DNA of 64,000 bases from NCBI GenBank assembly GCA_900119285.1, contig FPIT01000010.1, positions 62,001-126,000 of the forward strand, given 5' to 3'. Below are positions 15,028-23,489 of the stretch, piece by piece (within the stretch, counting starts at the first letter, position 1; every line of letters starts with the position of its first letter). This DNA comes from Prevotellaceae bacterium HUN156 (GTDB taxonomy: Bacteria; Bacteroidota; Bacteroidia; Bacteroidales; Bacteroidaceae). A program made the position numbers and the translations under genes. The notes under the pieces were generated by a model, which saw only the letters and a list, made by a program, of their open reading frames with translations, did not search any database and had not been told where the DNA came from.

Positions 15028-16300
15028 ATATATGGCTCAGTTTATAGCATATAGTATAGGAGTTTTCCTCTTGGTAATCATCCTGTTGGTGATTATCCTG
15101 CTCGTAGCGAAGAAGTATCTCTCTCCCTCGGGCAATGTAAATATCGAGATTAACGGCGACCGCACCATCAACGTACCCCAGGGCAACAACCTGATGGCTA
15201 CGCTCAACGAGAACGGCATCTTCCTGCCCTCTGCTTGTGGTGGTAAGGCCAGCTGTGGACAGTGTAAAGTGCAGGTACTTGAGGGTGGGGGTGAGATACT
15301 CGACTCTGAGAAGCCTCACTTCACTCGTAAGGAAATCAAGAACCACTGGCGCCTCGGTTGTCAGTGCAAGGTAAAGGGCGACCTGAAGATTCATGTTGAC
15401 GAGAGCGTACTCGGTGTTAAGGAGTACGAGTGTACCGTTATCTCTAACAAGAATGTGGCCACCTTCATCAAGGAGTTCAAGGTACAGCTGCCTGCTGGTG
15501 CTCACATGGACTTCCTGCCCGGTTCTTATGCACAGATTAAGATTCCTGCATTCGACTGCATCGACTATGATAAGGACTTCGATAAGAGCCTCATCGGCGA
15601 TGAGTATCTGCCTGCATGGGAGAAGTTCGGACTCTTCCCACTGAAGTGTAAGAACCCCGAACCCACCATCCGTGCTTACTCTATGGCCAACTATCCCGCT
15701 GAGGGCGACGTCTTCATGTTGACTGTTCGTATCGCCACACCTCCTTTCAAGGCAGACCGCAGTGGTTTCATGGAGGTGAACCCAGGTATCGCTTCGTCTT
15801 ACATCTTCTCTCTGAAGCCTGGCGACAAGGTTATCATGTCTGGTCCTTATGGTGACTTCCACCCACACTTCGACACCAAGAAGGAGATGATTTGGGTAGG
15901 TGGTGGTGCCGGTATGGCTCCATTGCGTGCTCAGATTATGCACATGACCAAGACGCTGCATACTACCGATCGCGAGATGCACTACTTCTATGGCGCTCGT
16001 GCCCTCAACGAGGTGTTCTATCTCGACGACTTCCTCGGATTGGAGAAGGAGTATCCCAACTTCCACTTCCATTTGGCACTCGACCGTCCCGATCCTGCAG
16101 CCGATGCAGCAGGCGTGAAGTACACCCCAGGCTTTGTTCATCAGGTAATGCTCAACACCTATCTGAAAGACCACGAAGCTCCCGAGGATATCGAGTACTA
16201 CATGTGCGGTCCTGGTCCTATGTCAAAGGCCGTTGTCTCTATGCTCGACTCACTGGGTGTAGATCCCGAATCAATTATGTATGATAACTTTGGTGGCTAA
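15017..16300 (+). CDS. nqrF: Na+-NQR subunit F, NADH-oxidising flavoprotein
   Basis: 427 aa from ATG 15017; ATG 15032 (MAQFIAYSIG, 422 aa) is equally likely, since the first five codons come from the heptamer repeat. One membrane helix (residues about 8-33), then a plant-type ferredoxin domain with CGGKASCGQC and LGCQC as [2Fe-2S] ligands. Next an FAD domain (RAYSMANYP) and an NADH domain (GGGAGMAPLRAQ, and CGPGPM near the C-terminus). Electrons enter the complex here: NADH to FAD to 2Fe-2S. The TAATG overlap joins it to the following lipoprotein gene. Confidence 0.95.
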   Translation: MFNEYMAQFIAYSIGVFLLVIILLVIILLVAKKYLSPSGNVNIEINGDRTINVPQGNNLMATLNENGIFLPSACGGKASCGQCKVQVLEGGGEILDSEKPHFTRKEIKNHWRLGCQCKVKGDLKIHVDESVLGVKEYECTVISNKNVATFIKEFKVQLPAGAHMDFLPGSYAQIKIPAFDCIDYDKDFDKSLIGDEYLPAWEKFGLFPLKCKNPEPTIRAYSMANYPAEGDVFMLTVRIATPPFKADRSGFMEVNPGIASSYIFSLKPGDKVIMSGPYGDFHPHFDTKKEMIWVGGGAGMAPLRAQIMHMTKTLHTTDREMHYFYGARALNEVFYLDDFLGLEKEYPNFHFHLALDRPDPAADAAGVKYTPGFVHQVMLNTYLKDHEAPEDIEYYMCGPGPMSKAVVSMLDSLGVDPESIMYDNFGG

Positions 16301-16932
16301 TGCGTAGCGCCATCCTCTGCATACTCATCCCTCTTGTACTGGCCCTCATCTCGTGTGGTCAGCGCAAGAGGGATGCTTTTTTCTACGAGCAGATGGTGGA
16401 CAGCATTCGCAAGGCTGAACAGCTGAAGGAGATGAAGCGACAGGCAGGCGTCTACGATGATCCTGTTGATGCTTTTTATGATACCTTGCAATATTGTTCG
16501 CTACCAATTCAGTCTGCACGTGGCACATTCAGTAAGTTAGGCCAGTTTGGTCGAGTACCAGCTACAGTAGCCTCCAGGTTAGGCTATCCTGCCGACAGTC
16601 GCCTGAAAGCTCTTTTATTGCCTAAGGCTTATGGACATCGCATGCTTCTACTCTCTGAGCAACAGGACTCTATTACTTCTACGCTCTATCTCTATACACT
16701 TAACCATGAGTATAAACCAATAGACCATATCTGTCTTTACGAAGAGAAAAGTGAAGATAGGTCTGACGACTTCGGAAAGGTTTTTTCCGACTACTACATT
16801 ACCAGCGAGTTTGAAGTGACGCTGTTCTATTTTTATATTTCCTATACCACCCAAAAGATGGAGGCTGAACAGAGTCGTCGCTTCGTTATCAATCGTGACG
16901 GCTATTTTGAAGAAGAGGTTATAGAACTATAA
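16300..16932 (+). CDS. Unknown lipoprotein linked to the nqr operon
   Basis: 210 aa. The signal MRSAILCILIPLVLALISCG has a lipobox with Cys19, so the mature protein should be lipid-anchored. The rest is soluble, with no recognised domain (DSRLKALLLPKAYGHRMLLL in the middle; a tail ending EEEVIEL). Its ATG overlaps the nqrF stop by one base (TAATG), so it is probably translationally coupled and co-transcribed. A role in NQR assembly is possible but rests only on position. It converges with the GNAT gene 3 bases away. Confidence 0.7.
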   Translation: MRSAILCILIPLVLALISCGQRKRDAFFYEQMVDSIRKAEQLKEMKRQAGVYDDPVDAFYDTLQYCSLPIQSARGTFSKLGQFGRVPATVASRLGYPADSRLKALLLPKAYGHRMLLLSEQQDSITSTLYLYTLNHEYKPIDHICLYEEKSEDRSDDFGKVFSDYYITSEFEVTLFYFYISYTTQKMEAEQSRRFVINRDGYFEEEVIEL

Positions 16933-16935
16933 CCA

Positions 16936-17400
16936 TTAACCGATAATCGTTTCCATTGTAGTCTTTTGCACTTTCATGCCCATGCGCTGATAGAAATTCA
17001 GAGCAGGGGTGTTGCCTTCCCAGACATTTAATGTGATATTGTTGCAAGCAATAGCCTTTGCATAGTTGTAGACATGCTCATACAAGGCTGTACCAACATG
17101 TTTGCCACGAGCACGCTCGTCAACGCAGATATCATCAATATACAATGTCTTGATGTCTTCCAATAGTTGATGGTCTCTCACTTCCGTAATCTGGCAGAAA
17201 GCATAGCCCTCAACTTCTCCATCGTCAAAGACAAAGATGGGTTTGCTATCATCGTGGAGCATTTGCTCCAGTTCCTGTTCATTATACTTTGTGGTATAGG
17301 GCTTGAATAAGTCAGGGCGAATCACGTGGTGCACCATATTCACCTGATGCAGCAATTCGATAATGCGTTTAATGTCTTTAGTTGTTGCAGTTCTAACCAT
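16936..17400 (-). CDS. GNAT-family N-acetyltransferase
   Basis: 154 aa. Typical GNAT layout: a start MVRTATTKDIKRIIELL, then the acetyl-CoA motif DDICVDERARGKHVGTALYE (R/Q-x-x-G-x-G/A-type) and NITLNVWEGNTPALNFYQRM GM near the C-terminus. Substrate cannot be predicted; such proteins acetylate amino groups of small molecules or proteins. It lies 21 bases after the MATE gene on the same strand and may share its promoter. Confidence 0.85.
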   Translation of the reverse strand: MVRTATTKDIKRIIELLHQVNMVHHVIRPDLFKPYTTKYNEQELEQMLHDDSKPIFVFDDGEVEGYAFCQITEVRDHQLLEDIKTLYIDDICVDERARGKHVGTALYEHVYNYAKAIACNNITLNVWEGNTPALNFYQRMGMKVQKTTMETIIG

Positions 17401-17421
17401 AGTTTAGTTTTATTGAAAATG

Positions 17422-18774
17422 TTACTTCTTTACAAATCCCTTTGTGCGCCATTTACCAGAACGCCAGCGACGCATTAGGATGACGCCTCGGATATTCTCA
17501 TCAAGGGCAAAGCCTATCCACATTCCAACAAGTCCAAAACCCAATGGAATACCAATGACATAGCTAACACCTACAGCCACACTCCACTGGAAGATGACAC
17601 CTATCACGAAAGGATAGACCACATCGCCTGTAGCTCTCAAAGTACTGCCGGCAAAAATATTTGATGTGCGTCCTACCTCCAAGAATATATCAACAAAGAG
17701 CACCCAGACACCCATTTTGATAATCTCCTCATTATCTGTGAAAGCACTCAGAATGTTCTCTCCTGTAATTGCAAGCATAATGGAGCCTGTCAGAGTGATA
17801 ATCATTGACCAACGGAAGAAGTAGTTGCCCAAGACGTAGGCCGCCTGATGACGCTGCTGACCAACCAAGTGGCCCACCAATATATCACCGCCCTGCGTAA
17901 TGCTCAGACAAAACAGGTAGACAAACATTATCATATTGTGACAATAGGTGCGTGCAGCCAAAGCCTCGTTGCTAATCTCATTGATGAAATATGTAATGAC
18001 TACCTGTGAGAGACAATAGCTGATATTCTCGCTCATGGCTGGTATACCGATGTGTAGCAGATTCTTCAGCTCTTGCCATGGCATCGGACGGAAATACTTC
18101 ATGGGGAAACGTGGAATGTGTACCTTGAAGTGGATGACACAAAGTAGAATCATCGCAATAGCTCTACAGGTAGCGGTAGAAATAGCAGCACCCTCAACAC
18201 CTAATTGCGGGAAGCCCCAATGTCCGAAGATGAGTGCATAGTTACCTAGAATATTGATGACATTCACAATACCTGTCACCACCATCGGATAGACCACCTT
18301 GTCTGCACTTCGCAGCGATGCAGAAAATGTCAGCGACAAAGCCTGAAAAAATGATAGAGCTCCAGTAACTTGAAGATATATCAGTCCATCGCCCATCAAT
18401 TCAGGGCGAAGTCCCATCAGTTTCAGAAGTTCTTCGGCATAGAAAAAGAGTAGGGCACTCACACCGAAACCCACTATCAGGTTGACCACCAAAGCCATGC
18501 CAACTACCTGTACCAGTCTTTTCTTCAGTCCTGCTCCGATATACTGTGCACACAAGATAGCGGCACCCATTGAGAAGAACTGATAGACAAGAAATACAAG
18601 TGAGATAAGCTGGTTGTCCAGTCCCACTGCAGCCACACTATTATCACTATAGCGGCTCAGCATGACGGTATCTACGGCTCCTAACATCATGACAAGAGCC
18701 ATCTCAATAAATACTGGAATGGTGAGTACCTTCAGTTGGCGTTTTAATGAAGTATCTGTTGTTTCTTTTCCCAT
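17422..18774 (-). CDS. MATE-family efflux transporter
   Basis: 450 aa with about 12 hydrophobic helices. N-terminal VFIEMALVMMLGAVDTVMLS and the later QGGDILVGHLVGQQRHQAAY are typical MATE features. These transporters expel drugs or metabolites by Na+ or H+ exchange; substrate not predictable. A -7 box lies at 18795. It is followed by the acetyltransferase, a pairing seen in resistance or detoxification loci, but that reading is only inference. Confidence 0.9.
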   Translation of the reverse strand: MGKETTDTSLKRQLKVLTIPVFIEMALVMMLGAVDTVMLSRYSDNSVAAVGLDNQLISLVFLVYQFFSMGAAILCAQYIGAGLKKRLVQVVGMALVVNLIVGFGVSALLFFYAEELLKLMGLRPELMGDGLIYLQVTGALSFFQALSLTFSASLRSADKVVYPMVVTGIVNVINILGNYALIFGHWGFPQLGVEGAAISTATCRAIAMILLCVIHFKVHIPRFPMKYFRPMPWQELKNLLHIGIPAMSENISYCLSQVVITYFINEISNEALAARTYCHNMIMFVYLFCLSITQGGDILVGHLVGQQRHQAAYVLGNYFFRWSMIITLTGSIMLAITGENILSAFTDNEEIIKMGVWVLFVDIFLEVGRTSNIFAGSTLRATGDVVYPFVIGVIFQWSVAVGVSYVIGIPLGFGLVGMWIGFALDENIRGVILMRRWRSGKWRTKGFVKK

Positions 18775-18794
18775 TAAATTTACTTTTTGGGCTG

Positions 18795-18802
18795 CAAAGT
18801 TA
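18795..18802 (-). promoter_or_regulatory. -7 box for the MATE gene
   Basis: Minus strand reads TAACTTTGC, 20 bases upstream of ATG 18774. Confidence 0.65.
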
Positions 18803-18819
18803 CGAAAAATCAGTCACTT

Positions 18820-19917
18820 TCAGCTCTTTCTACGCCATAAAAGTTTTGTATTTACACAAATACTACTGATTGTATTCTTGATGTTTTGAATCGCAACATC
18901 CTTACGCATAGCCTCTTCTAGGCTGATATTCTCAGGATTGATACACCTAATGTCAGCAAAGCCAATTTTACGCAAATCCTCTTCATTATTTATCCTACCT
19001 GCTATGAGGCATACTGGCACATCACCAGATTGCCGAAGAATGCCCATGGGCAACTTTCCCATCAGCGTCTGTTTGTCTGCAGAACCTTCACCTGTAATCA
19101 CAAGATTGGAATCGCTCACAATTTCCTTGAAGTTGATAGTTTCCAATAGTAGCTCAATACCAGGTTTACAGGTTGCATTCATATATTGCAGAAAGGCATA
19201 GCCAATTCCTCCAGCAGCTCCTGCACCAACACTATTCTGACAATCATAGCCAAAGTGCTTGGCCGATATCTCTGCAAACCTTCGTGCACGATCATCTAAT
19301 TGACGAACCATATCAGGCGTAGCACCTTTTTGAGGAGCAAAAACGAAGGCAGCACCATTCTTTCCACATAGCGGATTCTTTACATCGGTGGCTATCGTAA
19401 AGTGCACATCCTTTAGCACTTCTATATCATCCCAACGACGAGCAAAGTGGGATGGGGCAAAGGTGTCGATGAGTGCACGAAGCATTCCGATACCCGCATC
19501 ACTAGTAGCACTACCTCCAAGTCCAACGATTATGTGTTTTGCTCCTCGTCTTACAGCATCGGCAACCATCAGTCCTGTACCATAGCTAGTAGCCACCAGT
19601 GGATTACGTTCTTCAGTCTGCAGTAGTGTCAGTCCGCTAGCTTGTGCAATTTCTATAACTGCTGTCTCTCCCTGCAATAGATATCTGGCAAAGATGGGGC
19701 GCATCAGCGCATCTTTAGTGGCCACCTTTATTTCATTTCCACCAATAGCAACACGAAAGGCATCCAGAAATCCCTCACCTCCATCGCTGACGGGCACCTG
19801 CACAATCTCTGCATCTTTCATTCTACTTCTAATAGCCTCTGTAGCAGCCTCATTAGCCTCCACAGATGTCAGACAACCCTTAAATGAGTCTATCGCTATT
19901 ATTATTTTATTTTTCAT
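18820..19917 (-). CDS. Glycerate kinase
   Basis: 365 aa of the GlxK/GarK glycerate kinase family: start KIIIAIDSFKGCLTSVEAN, with VPVSDGGEGFLDAF, GLGGSATSDAGIGML and VITGEGSADKQTLMGKLP, the standard family blocks. It phosphorylates glycerate to 2-phosphoglycerate (or 3-phosphoglycerate), feeding glycolysis. Length is close to the usual 370-380. The start overlaps the upstream DUF1294 gene by 11 bases, so the two are probably co-transcribed. Confidence 0.92.
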   Translation of the reverse strand: MKNKIIIAIDSFKGCLTSVEANEAATEAIRSRMKDAEIVQVPVSDGGEGFLDAFRVAIGGNEIKVATKDALMRPIFARYLLQGETAVIEIAQASGLTLLQTEERNPLVATSYGTGLMVADAVRRGAKHIIVGLGGSATSDAGIGMLRALIDTFAPSHFARRWDDIEVLKDVHFTIATDVKNPLCGKNGAAFVFAPQKGATPDMVRQLDDRARRFAEISAKHFGYDCQNSVGAGAAGGIGYAFLQYMNATCKPGIELLLETINFKEIVSDSNLVITGEGSADKQTLMGKLPMGILRQSGDVPVCLIAGRINNEEDLRKIGFADIRCINPENISLEEAMRKDVAIQNIKNTISSICVNTKLLWRRKS

Positions 19918-20182
19918 AAGAGTCTGTCAAAATGTATTTTAATATTAGAAAAATAAGGAGAATTTGAGCAAATAAAATGAGTGGAAGTCCAAATCTGAAC
20001 TTCTTATGCAGCGTTTTATGATGCCAGACATTCATTCCCAATAAAGCACCAATGCTGCCTCCGATAATCGCAAGCATAAGCAAACAGGCCTCAGATATGC
20101 GCCAACCGCTCTGCTTAGACTTCCACTTGTCAATGCCATAGACAATGAAAGTAAAGATGTTAATGCCTATGAAATAAACCAT
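19907..20182 (-). CDS. DUF1294 small membrane protein
   Basis: 91 aa from ATG 20182 (MVYFIGINIFTFIVYGIDKW). A longer TTG start at 20212 is rejected because the -7 box (20199-20206) lies inside it. Features: an N-terminal helix, then DKWKSKQSGWRISE and GGSIGALLGMNVWHHKT, and a C-terminal helix, all typical of DUF1294. Function unknown. Overlaps glycerate kinase by 11 bases. Confidence 0.8.
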   Translation of the reverse strand: MVYFIGINIFTFIVYGIDKWKSKQSGWRISEACLLMLAIIGGSIGALLGMNVWHHKTLHKKFRFGLPLILFAQILLIFLILKYILTDSYEK

Positions 20183-20198
20183 CTTGTAACGTTTGTTA

Positions 20199-20206
20199 CA
20201 AAAGTA
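20199..20206 (-). promoter_or_regulatory. -7 box for DUF1294 and glycerate kinase
   Basis: Minus strand reads TACTTTTG, 16 bases upstream of ATG 20182, giving a very short leader. Confidence 0.65.
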
Positions 20207-20365
20207 CGACAAAATGATGTAAAAAGAGTATCTTTGAAGAAAGATTTGAGAATTATTAGGATTTGATTGTCTATAGAATCAAACGAATAATATTGTAATA
20301 TAAAAAATAATGAGGCCATCCATTGTAGATGACCTCATCAATATAATATATACCGTCGTTGCAGT

Positions 20366-21847
20366 TTAGTAGCTGCGAGCAATAATAACACGATACTTGG
20401 CAGGCTTACCGCTTACCATATCGGTACCTGGAGTCTGCTCGTAGGCGAAAGGTACGCAACGGATAGTAGCCTGTGTCTCTTCCTTAATCTTCGCCTCGGT
20501 CTCAGCTGTGCCGTCCCAGTGGCAGAGGAAGAAGCCGCCGTCTTTTACCTTCTCCTTGAACTCCTCGTAGTTGTCGCACTCGTAAACGCGCTCATCGCGA
20601 TACTTGCGAGCCTTCTCGAAGATGTTCTTCTGGATTTCTTCCAAGAGGTTCTCAACATACTGAGCAATACCTTCAATAGGACGTGTCTCTTTCTCCAGAG
20701 TGTCACGACGCATCACCTCAATAGTGCCGTTCTCTAAGTCACGAGCACCGAGTACAAGGCGTACAGGAACACCCTTCAACTCGTAGTCGGCGAACTTGAA
20801 TCCAGGACGCTTGTTGTCTGAATCGTCGAACTTCACGCTGATTCCCTTCTTGCGTAACTCCTCTATGATAGGAGTTACCTCCTTGTTGACGAGCTCCATC
20901 TGCTCGGGCTTGGTGGCAATAGGAATGATGACTACCTGAATAGGAGCAAGACGTGGAGGAAGTACAAGACCATTGTCATCAGAGTGAGTCATGATGAGCG
21001 CACCGATGAGTCGAGTAGAAACACCCCATGAAGTAGCCCATACATATTCGGGCTTGTTCTCCTTATAAAGATAGGTAACCTCGAAAGCCTTAGCGAAGTT
21101 CTGACCGAGGAAGTGAGAGGTACCGCTCTGCAGTGCCTTACCATCCTGCATCATAGCTTCAATAGTATAAGTATCGAGAGCACCAGCGAAACGCTCTGTC
21201 TCACTCTTTACACCCTGCAGCACGGGAACAGCCATCCACTCTTCAGCGAACTTAGCGTAAACGTGCAACATCTTCTTTGCTTCCTCTTCGGCTTCCTCGC
21301 GGGTAGCGTGAGCAGTATGACCTTCCTGCCACAGGAATTCTGAAGTGCGAAGGAATGGGCGAGTGCGCATCTCCCAGCGCATCACATTACACCACTGGTT
21401 GCACATCAAAGGCAGATCGCGCCATGAGTGAATCCAGTTTTTATAAGTGTTCCAGATAATAGTCTCTGAGGTAGGACGAACGATGAGTTCTTCCTCCAGC
21501 TTAGCTGCAGGGTCAACGACTACACCGCTCTTATCCTCGGTTGCCTTCAAACGGTAGTGTGTTACTACAGCACACTCCTTAGCGAAACCTTCTACATGCT
21601 CTGCCTCTCTTGACAGGAACGACTTTGGAATCAGCAAGGGGAAGTAGGCGTTCTGTGCACCAGTCTCCTTGAACATGCGATCCAGCTCGCGCTGCATCTT
21701 CTCCCAAATAGCATAACCGTAAGGCTTGATGACCATACAGCCACGAACAGCAGACTGCTCTGCGAGGTCTGCCTTTACTACCAAATCATTATACCACTGG
21801 CTATAGTTGTCAGCTCTTTTTGTTAATTCTTTTAGTTCTTTTGCCAT
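20366..21847 (-). CDS. proS: Prolyl-tRNA synthetase, archaeal/eukaryotic-like type
   Basis: 493 aa from ATG 21847 ([20 protein letters not shown]). A TTG 33 bases upstream lies in the -7 box and is rejected. Class II synthetase charging tRNA-Pro. Motifs: [20 protein letters not shown] (motif 1 region), [14 protein letters not shown] (motif 2) and an anticodon-binding domain with VVIIPIA. About 490-500 aa without the editing insert is the short form found in Bacteroidetes. C-terminal segment ends RVIIARSY, as in the ProS type 3 family with its zinc-like end domain. Confidence 0.95.
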   Translation of the reverse strand: MAKELKELTKRADNYSQWYNDLVVKADLAEQSAVRGCMVIKPYGYAIWEKMQRELDRMFKETGAQNAYFPLLIPKSFLSREAEHVEGFAKECAVVTHYRLKATEDKSGVVVDPAAKLEEELIVRPTSETIIWNTYKNWIHSWRDLPLMCNQWCNVMRWEMRTRPFLRTSEFLWQEGHTAHATREEAEEEAKKMLHVYAKFAEEWMAVPVLQGVKSETERFAGALDTYTIEAMMQDGKALQSGTSHFLGQNFAKAFEVTYLYKENKPEYVWATSWGVSTRLIGALIMTHSDDNGLVLPPRLAPIQVVIIPIATKPEQMELVNKEVTPIIEELRKKGISVKFDDSDNKRPGFKFADYELKGVPVRLVLGARDLENGTIEVMRRDTLEKETRPIEGIAQYVENLLEEIQKNIFEKARKYRDERVYECDNYEEFKEKVKDGGFFLCHWDGTAETEAKIKEETQATIRCVPFAYEQTPGTDMVSGKPAKYRVIIARSY

Positions 21848-21877
21848 ATTTTTGAATGGAATTCTTAAATTTTGCTG

Positions 21878-21885
21878 CAAAGGTA
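21878..21885 (-). promoter_or_regulatory. -7 box for proS
   Basis: Minus strand reads TACCTTTGC, 30 bases upstream of ATG 21847. It overlaps and rules out the TTG start at 21880. Confidence 0.7.
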
Positions 21886-21907
21886 CAAAATAAATATCAA
21901 AAATCAG

Positions 21908-21937
21908 TTGCGAATTATCAATTATTTACTATCTTTG
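21908..21937 (+). promoter_or_regulatory. Promoter of the OmpA-like lipoprotein gene
   Basis: TTG at 21908-21910, 19-base spacer, TATCTTTG at 21930-21937, followed by GC. Confidence 0.75.
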
Positions 21938-21977
21938 CACTCAGAAAACTAACGTTTCACTTAAAACAACTAAAATT

Positions 21978-22646
21978 ATGAAGACAAAAATTCTATCTTT
22001 GTTGCTGTGTGTAGGTATATGTGTTGCATGTAATAACACGCAGAAAGGTGCAGGTATTGGCGCCGGTGGCGGTGCTTTGTTAGGTGCGATTATTGGCCAT
22101 GTTGCTGGTAACACAGCTGTTGGTGCTGCTGTAGGCGGTGCTGTAGGTGCTGGTGCTGGTGCAATCATTGGTAATCGTATGGATAAAGCTAAGAAGGCTG
22201 CAGAGCAGGTTCAGAACGCTCAGGTACAGACTATTCAGGACGCTAACGGCCTTGAAGCTGTAAAGGTTACTTTTGATTCAGGTATCCTGTTTGCTACTGG
22301 TAAGGCTGACCTTTCTCAGAGCGCAAAGAGCTCTTTGGCTAAGTTTGCTCAGGTGCTGAACGAGAACAAGGATTGTGACGTTGCTATCATCGGTCATACT
22401 GACAGCACTGGTTCTGACGCAGTTAACCAGCCTTTGTCTGTAAACCGTGCAAAGAGCGTTGATACATATCTGAAGTCTTGTGGCGTTAGCAATGCTCAGA
22501 TTAAGAGCGTTGAAGGTCAGGGTTCTACTAATCCTGTTGCCGACAATGGTACTGAGGCTGGTCGCAAGCAGAATCGTCGTGTAGAGGTTTATATGTACGC
22601 TTCTAAGAAGATGATTGAGGAAGCTCAGAAGCAGGCTAACAACTAA
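21978..22646 (+). CDS. OmpA-family lipoprotein with glycine zipper
   Basis: 222 aa. Signal with lipobox (MKTKILSLLLCVGICVAC, Cys18), then a glycine-zipper segment (residues about 25-66: GAGIGAGGGALLGAIIGHVA and repeats). An OmpA-like peptidoglycan-binding domain follows (about 85-212) with IIGHTDSTGSDAVNQPLSVN, RAKSV and NRRVEVYM. It should anchor the outer membrane to peptidoglycan, like Pal or YiaD. The mtgA gene follows after 13 bases, fitting a cell-wall pair. Confidence 0.9.
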   Translation: MKTKILSLLLCVGICVACNNTQKGAGIGAGGGALLGAIIGHVAGNTAVGAAVGGAVGAGAGAIIGNRMDKAKKAAEQVQNAQVQTIQDANGLEAVKVTFDSGILFATGKADLSQSAKSSLAKFAQVLNENKDCDVAIIGHTDSTGSDAVNQPLSVNRAKSVDTYLKSCGVSNAQIKSVEGQGSTNPVADNGTEAGRKQNRRVEVYMYASKKMIEEAQKQANN

Positions 22647-22659
22647 TTGAAAAAGAGTT

Positions 22660-23358
22660 TTGAAGCAAAAACTGAGTTTCATAAAAAAAACAATAAAATG
22701 GATAGTGGTGGCGTTTTTCGCCTCCACTATTCTTTCTGTTATTGTGCTGCGATGGATGCCCGTTTATTATACACCACTAATGTTTATCCGTTTGGCACAA
22801 CAGAAAGCAAATCATCAGGAGTTGACACTCCACCATCATTGGGTGCCTATCGAAGAGATAGCTCCCTCATTGTCAACAGCCGTTATGGCATCCGAAGATT
22901 CTCACTTTCAAGAGCATCACGGTTTTGACTTTAAAGCCATTGAACAAGCTGCCATGCGTAATATCAAACATCCCGACAAACGGAAACATGGCGCTTCAAC
23001 CATTAGTCAACAGACTGCAAAGAATGTTTTCTTATGGCCAGGACGTTCATGGCTGCGTAAAGGCTTTGAAGTTTATTTTACAGCCATGATAGAACTCTGC
23101 TGGTCAAAACAGCGCATTATGGAGGTCTATCTCAACAGTATAGAAATGGGCGATGGAATTTATGGTGCAGATGCTGTAGCAAAGTGGCATTTTGGCACCT
23201 CTGCCAGTCAACTGACGAAAGGACAAAGTGCACTTATAGCCGTTTCTCTGCCTAATCCGCGTCGCTTTAATTCTGCCCATCCCAGTAGATATATGCTACG
23301 TCGTCAACAGCGTATTCTTCATGAAATGCGCTTTGTTACCCCATTGTCACATGAGTAA
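22660..23358 (+). CDS. mtgA: Monofunctional peptidoglycan glycosyltransferase
   Basis: 232 aa from TTG 22660; a TGA 10 bases upstream in frame means no earlier start is possible, and TTG gives the expected [16 protein letters not shown] anchor. One membrane helix, then a GT51 domain: [12 protein letters not shown] (catalytic Glu), [20 protein letters not shown], and [20 protein letters not shown]. It polymerises lipid II glycan strands without a transpeptidase domain. Length matches MtgA. It probably shares the OmpA-like gene's promoter. Confidence 0.9.
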   Translation: MKQKLSFIKKTIKWIVVAFFASTILSVIVLRWMPVYYTPLMFIRLAQQKANHQELTLHHHWVPIEEIAPSLSTAVMASEDSHFQEHHGFDFKAIEQAAMRNIKHPDKRKHGASTISQQTAKNVFLWPGRSWLRKGFEVYFTAMIELCWSKQRIMEVYLNSIEMGDGIYGADAVAKWHFGTSASQLTKGQSALIAVSLPNPRRFNSAHPSRYMLRRQQRILHEMRFVTPLSHE

Positions 23359-23387
23359 AGATACTCATCTGACACCTATATTATAAG

Positions 23388-23423
23388 AAAATCGGGTAAA
23401 TGCTTTGTGCTTTGCCCGATTTT
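23388..23423 (+). terminator. Terminator after mtgA
   Basis: AAATCGGGTAAA and TTTGCCCGATTT form a stem, followed by a T run. The pheT promoter begins directly afterwards. Confidence 0.85.
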
Positions 23424-23426
23424 TTG

Positions 23427-23434
23427 TAATTTTG
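23427..23434 (+). promoter_or_regulatory. -7 box for pheT
   Basis: TAATTTTG, 55 bases before ATG 23490, abutting the mtgA terminator. Confidence 0.6.
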
Positions 23435-23489
23435 TGCCCGATTTAAAGAAATCGTATTTATACAATCAGAAAAGAGTAAATTTACAAAG

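Noticed and set aside
14822..16174. 450-aa minus-strand frame over nqrE/nqrF
   Set aside because: Opposite to well-conserved nqr genes and without any domain; a codon-bias shadow.
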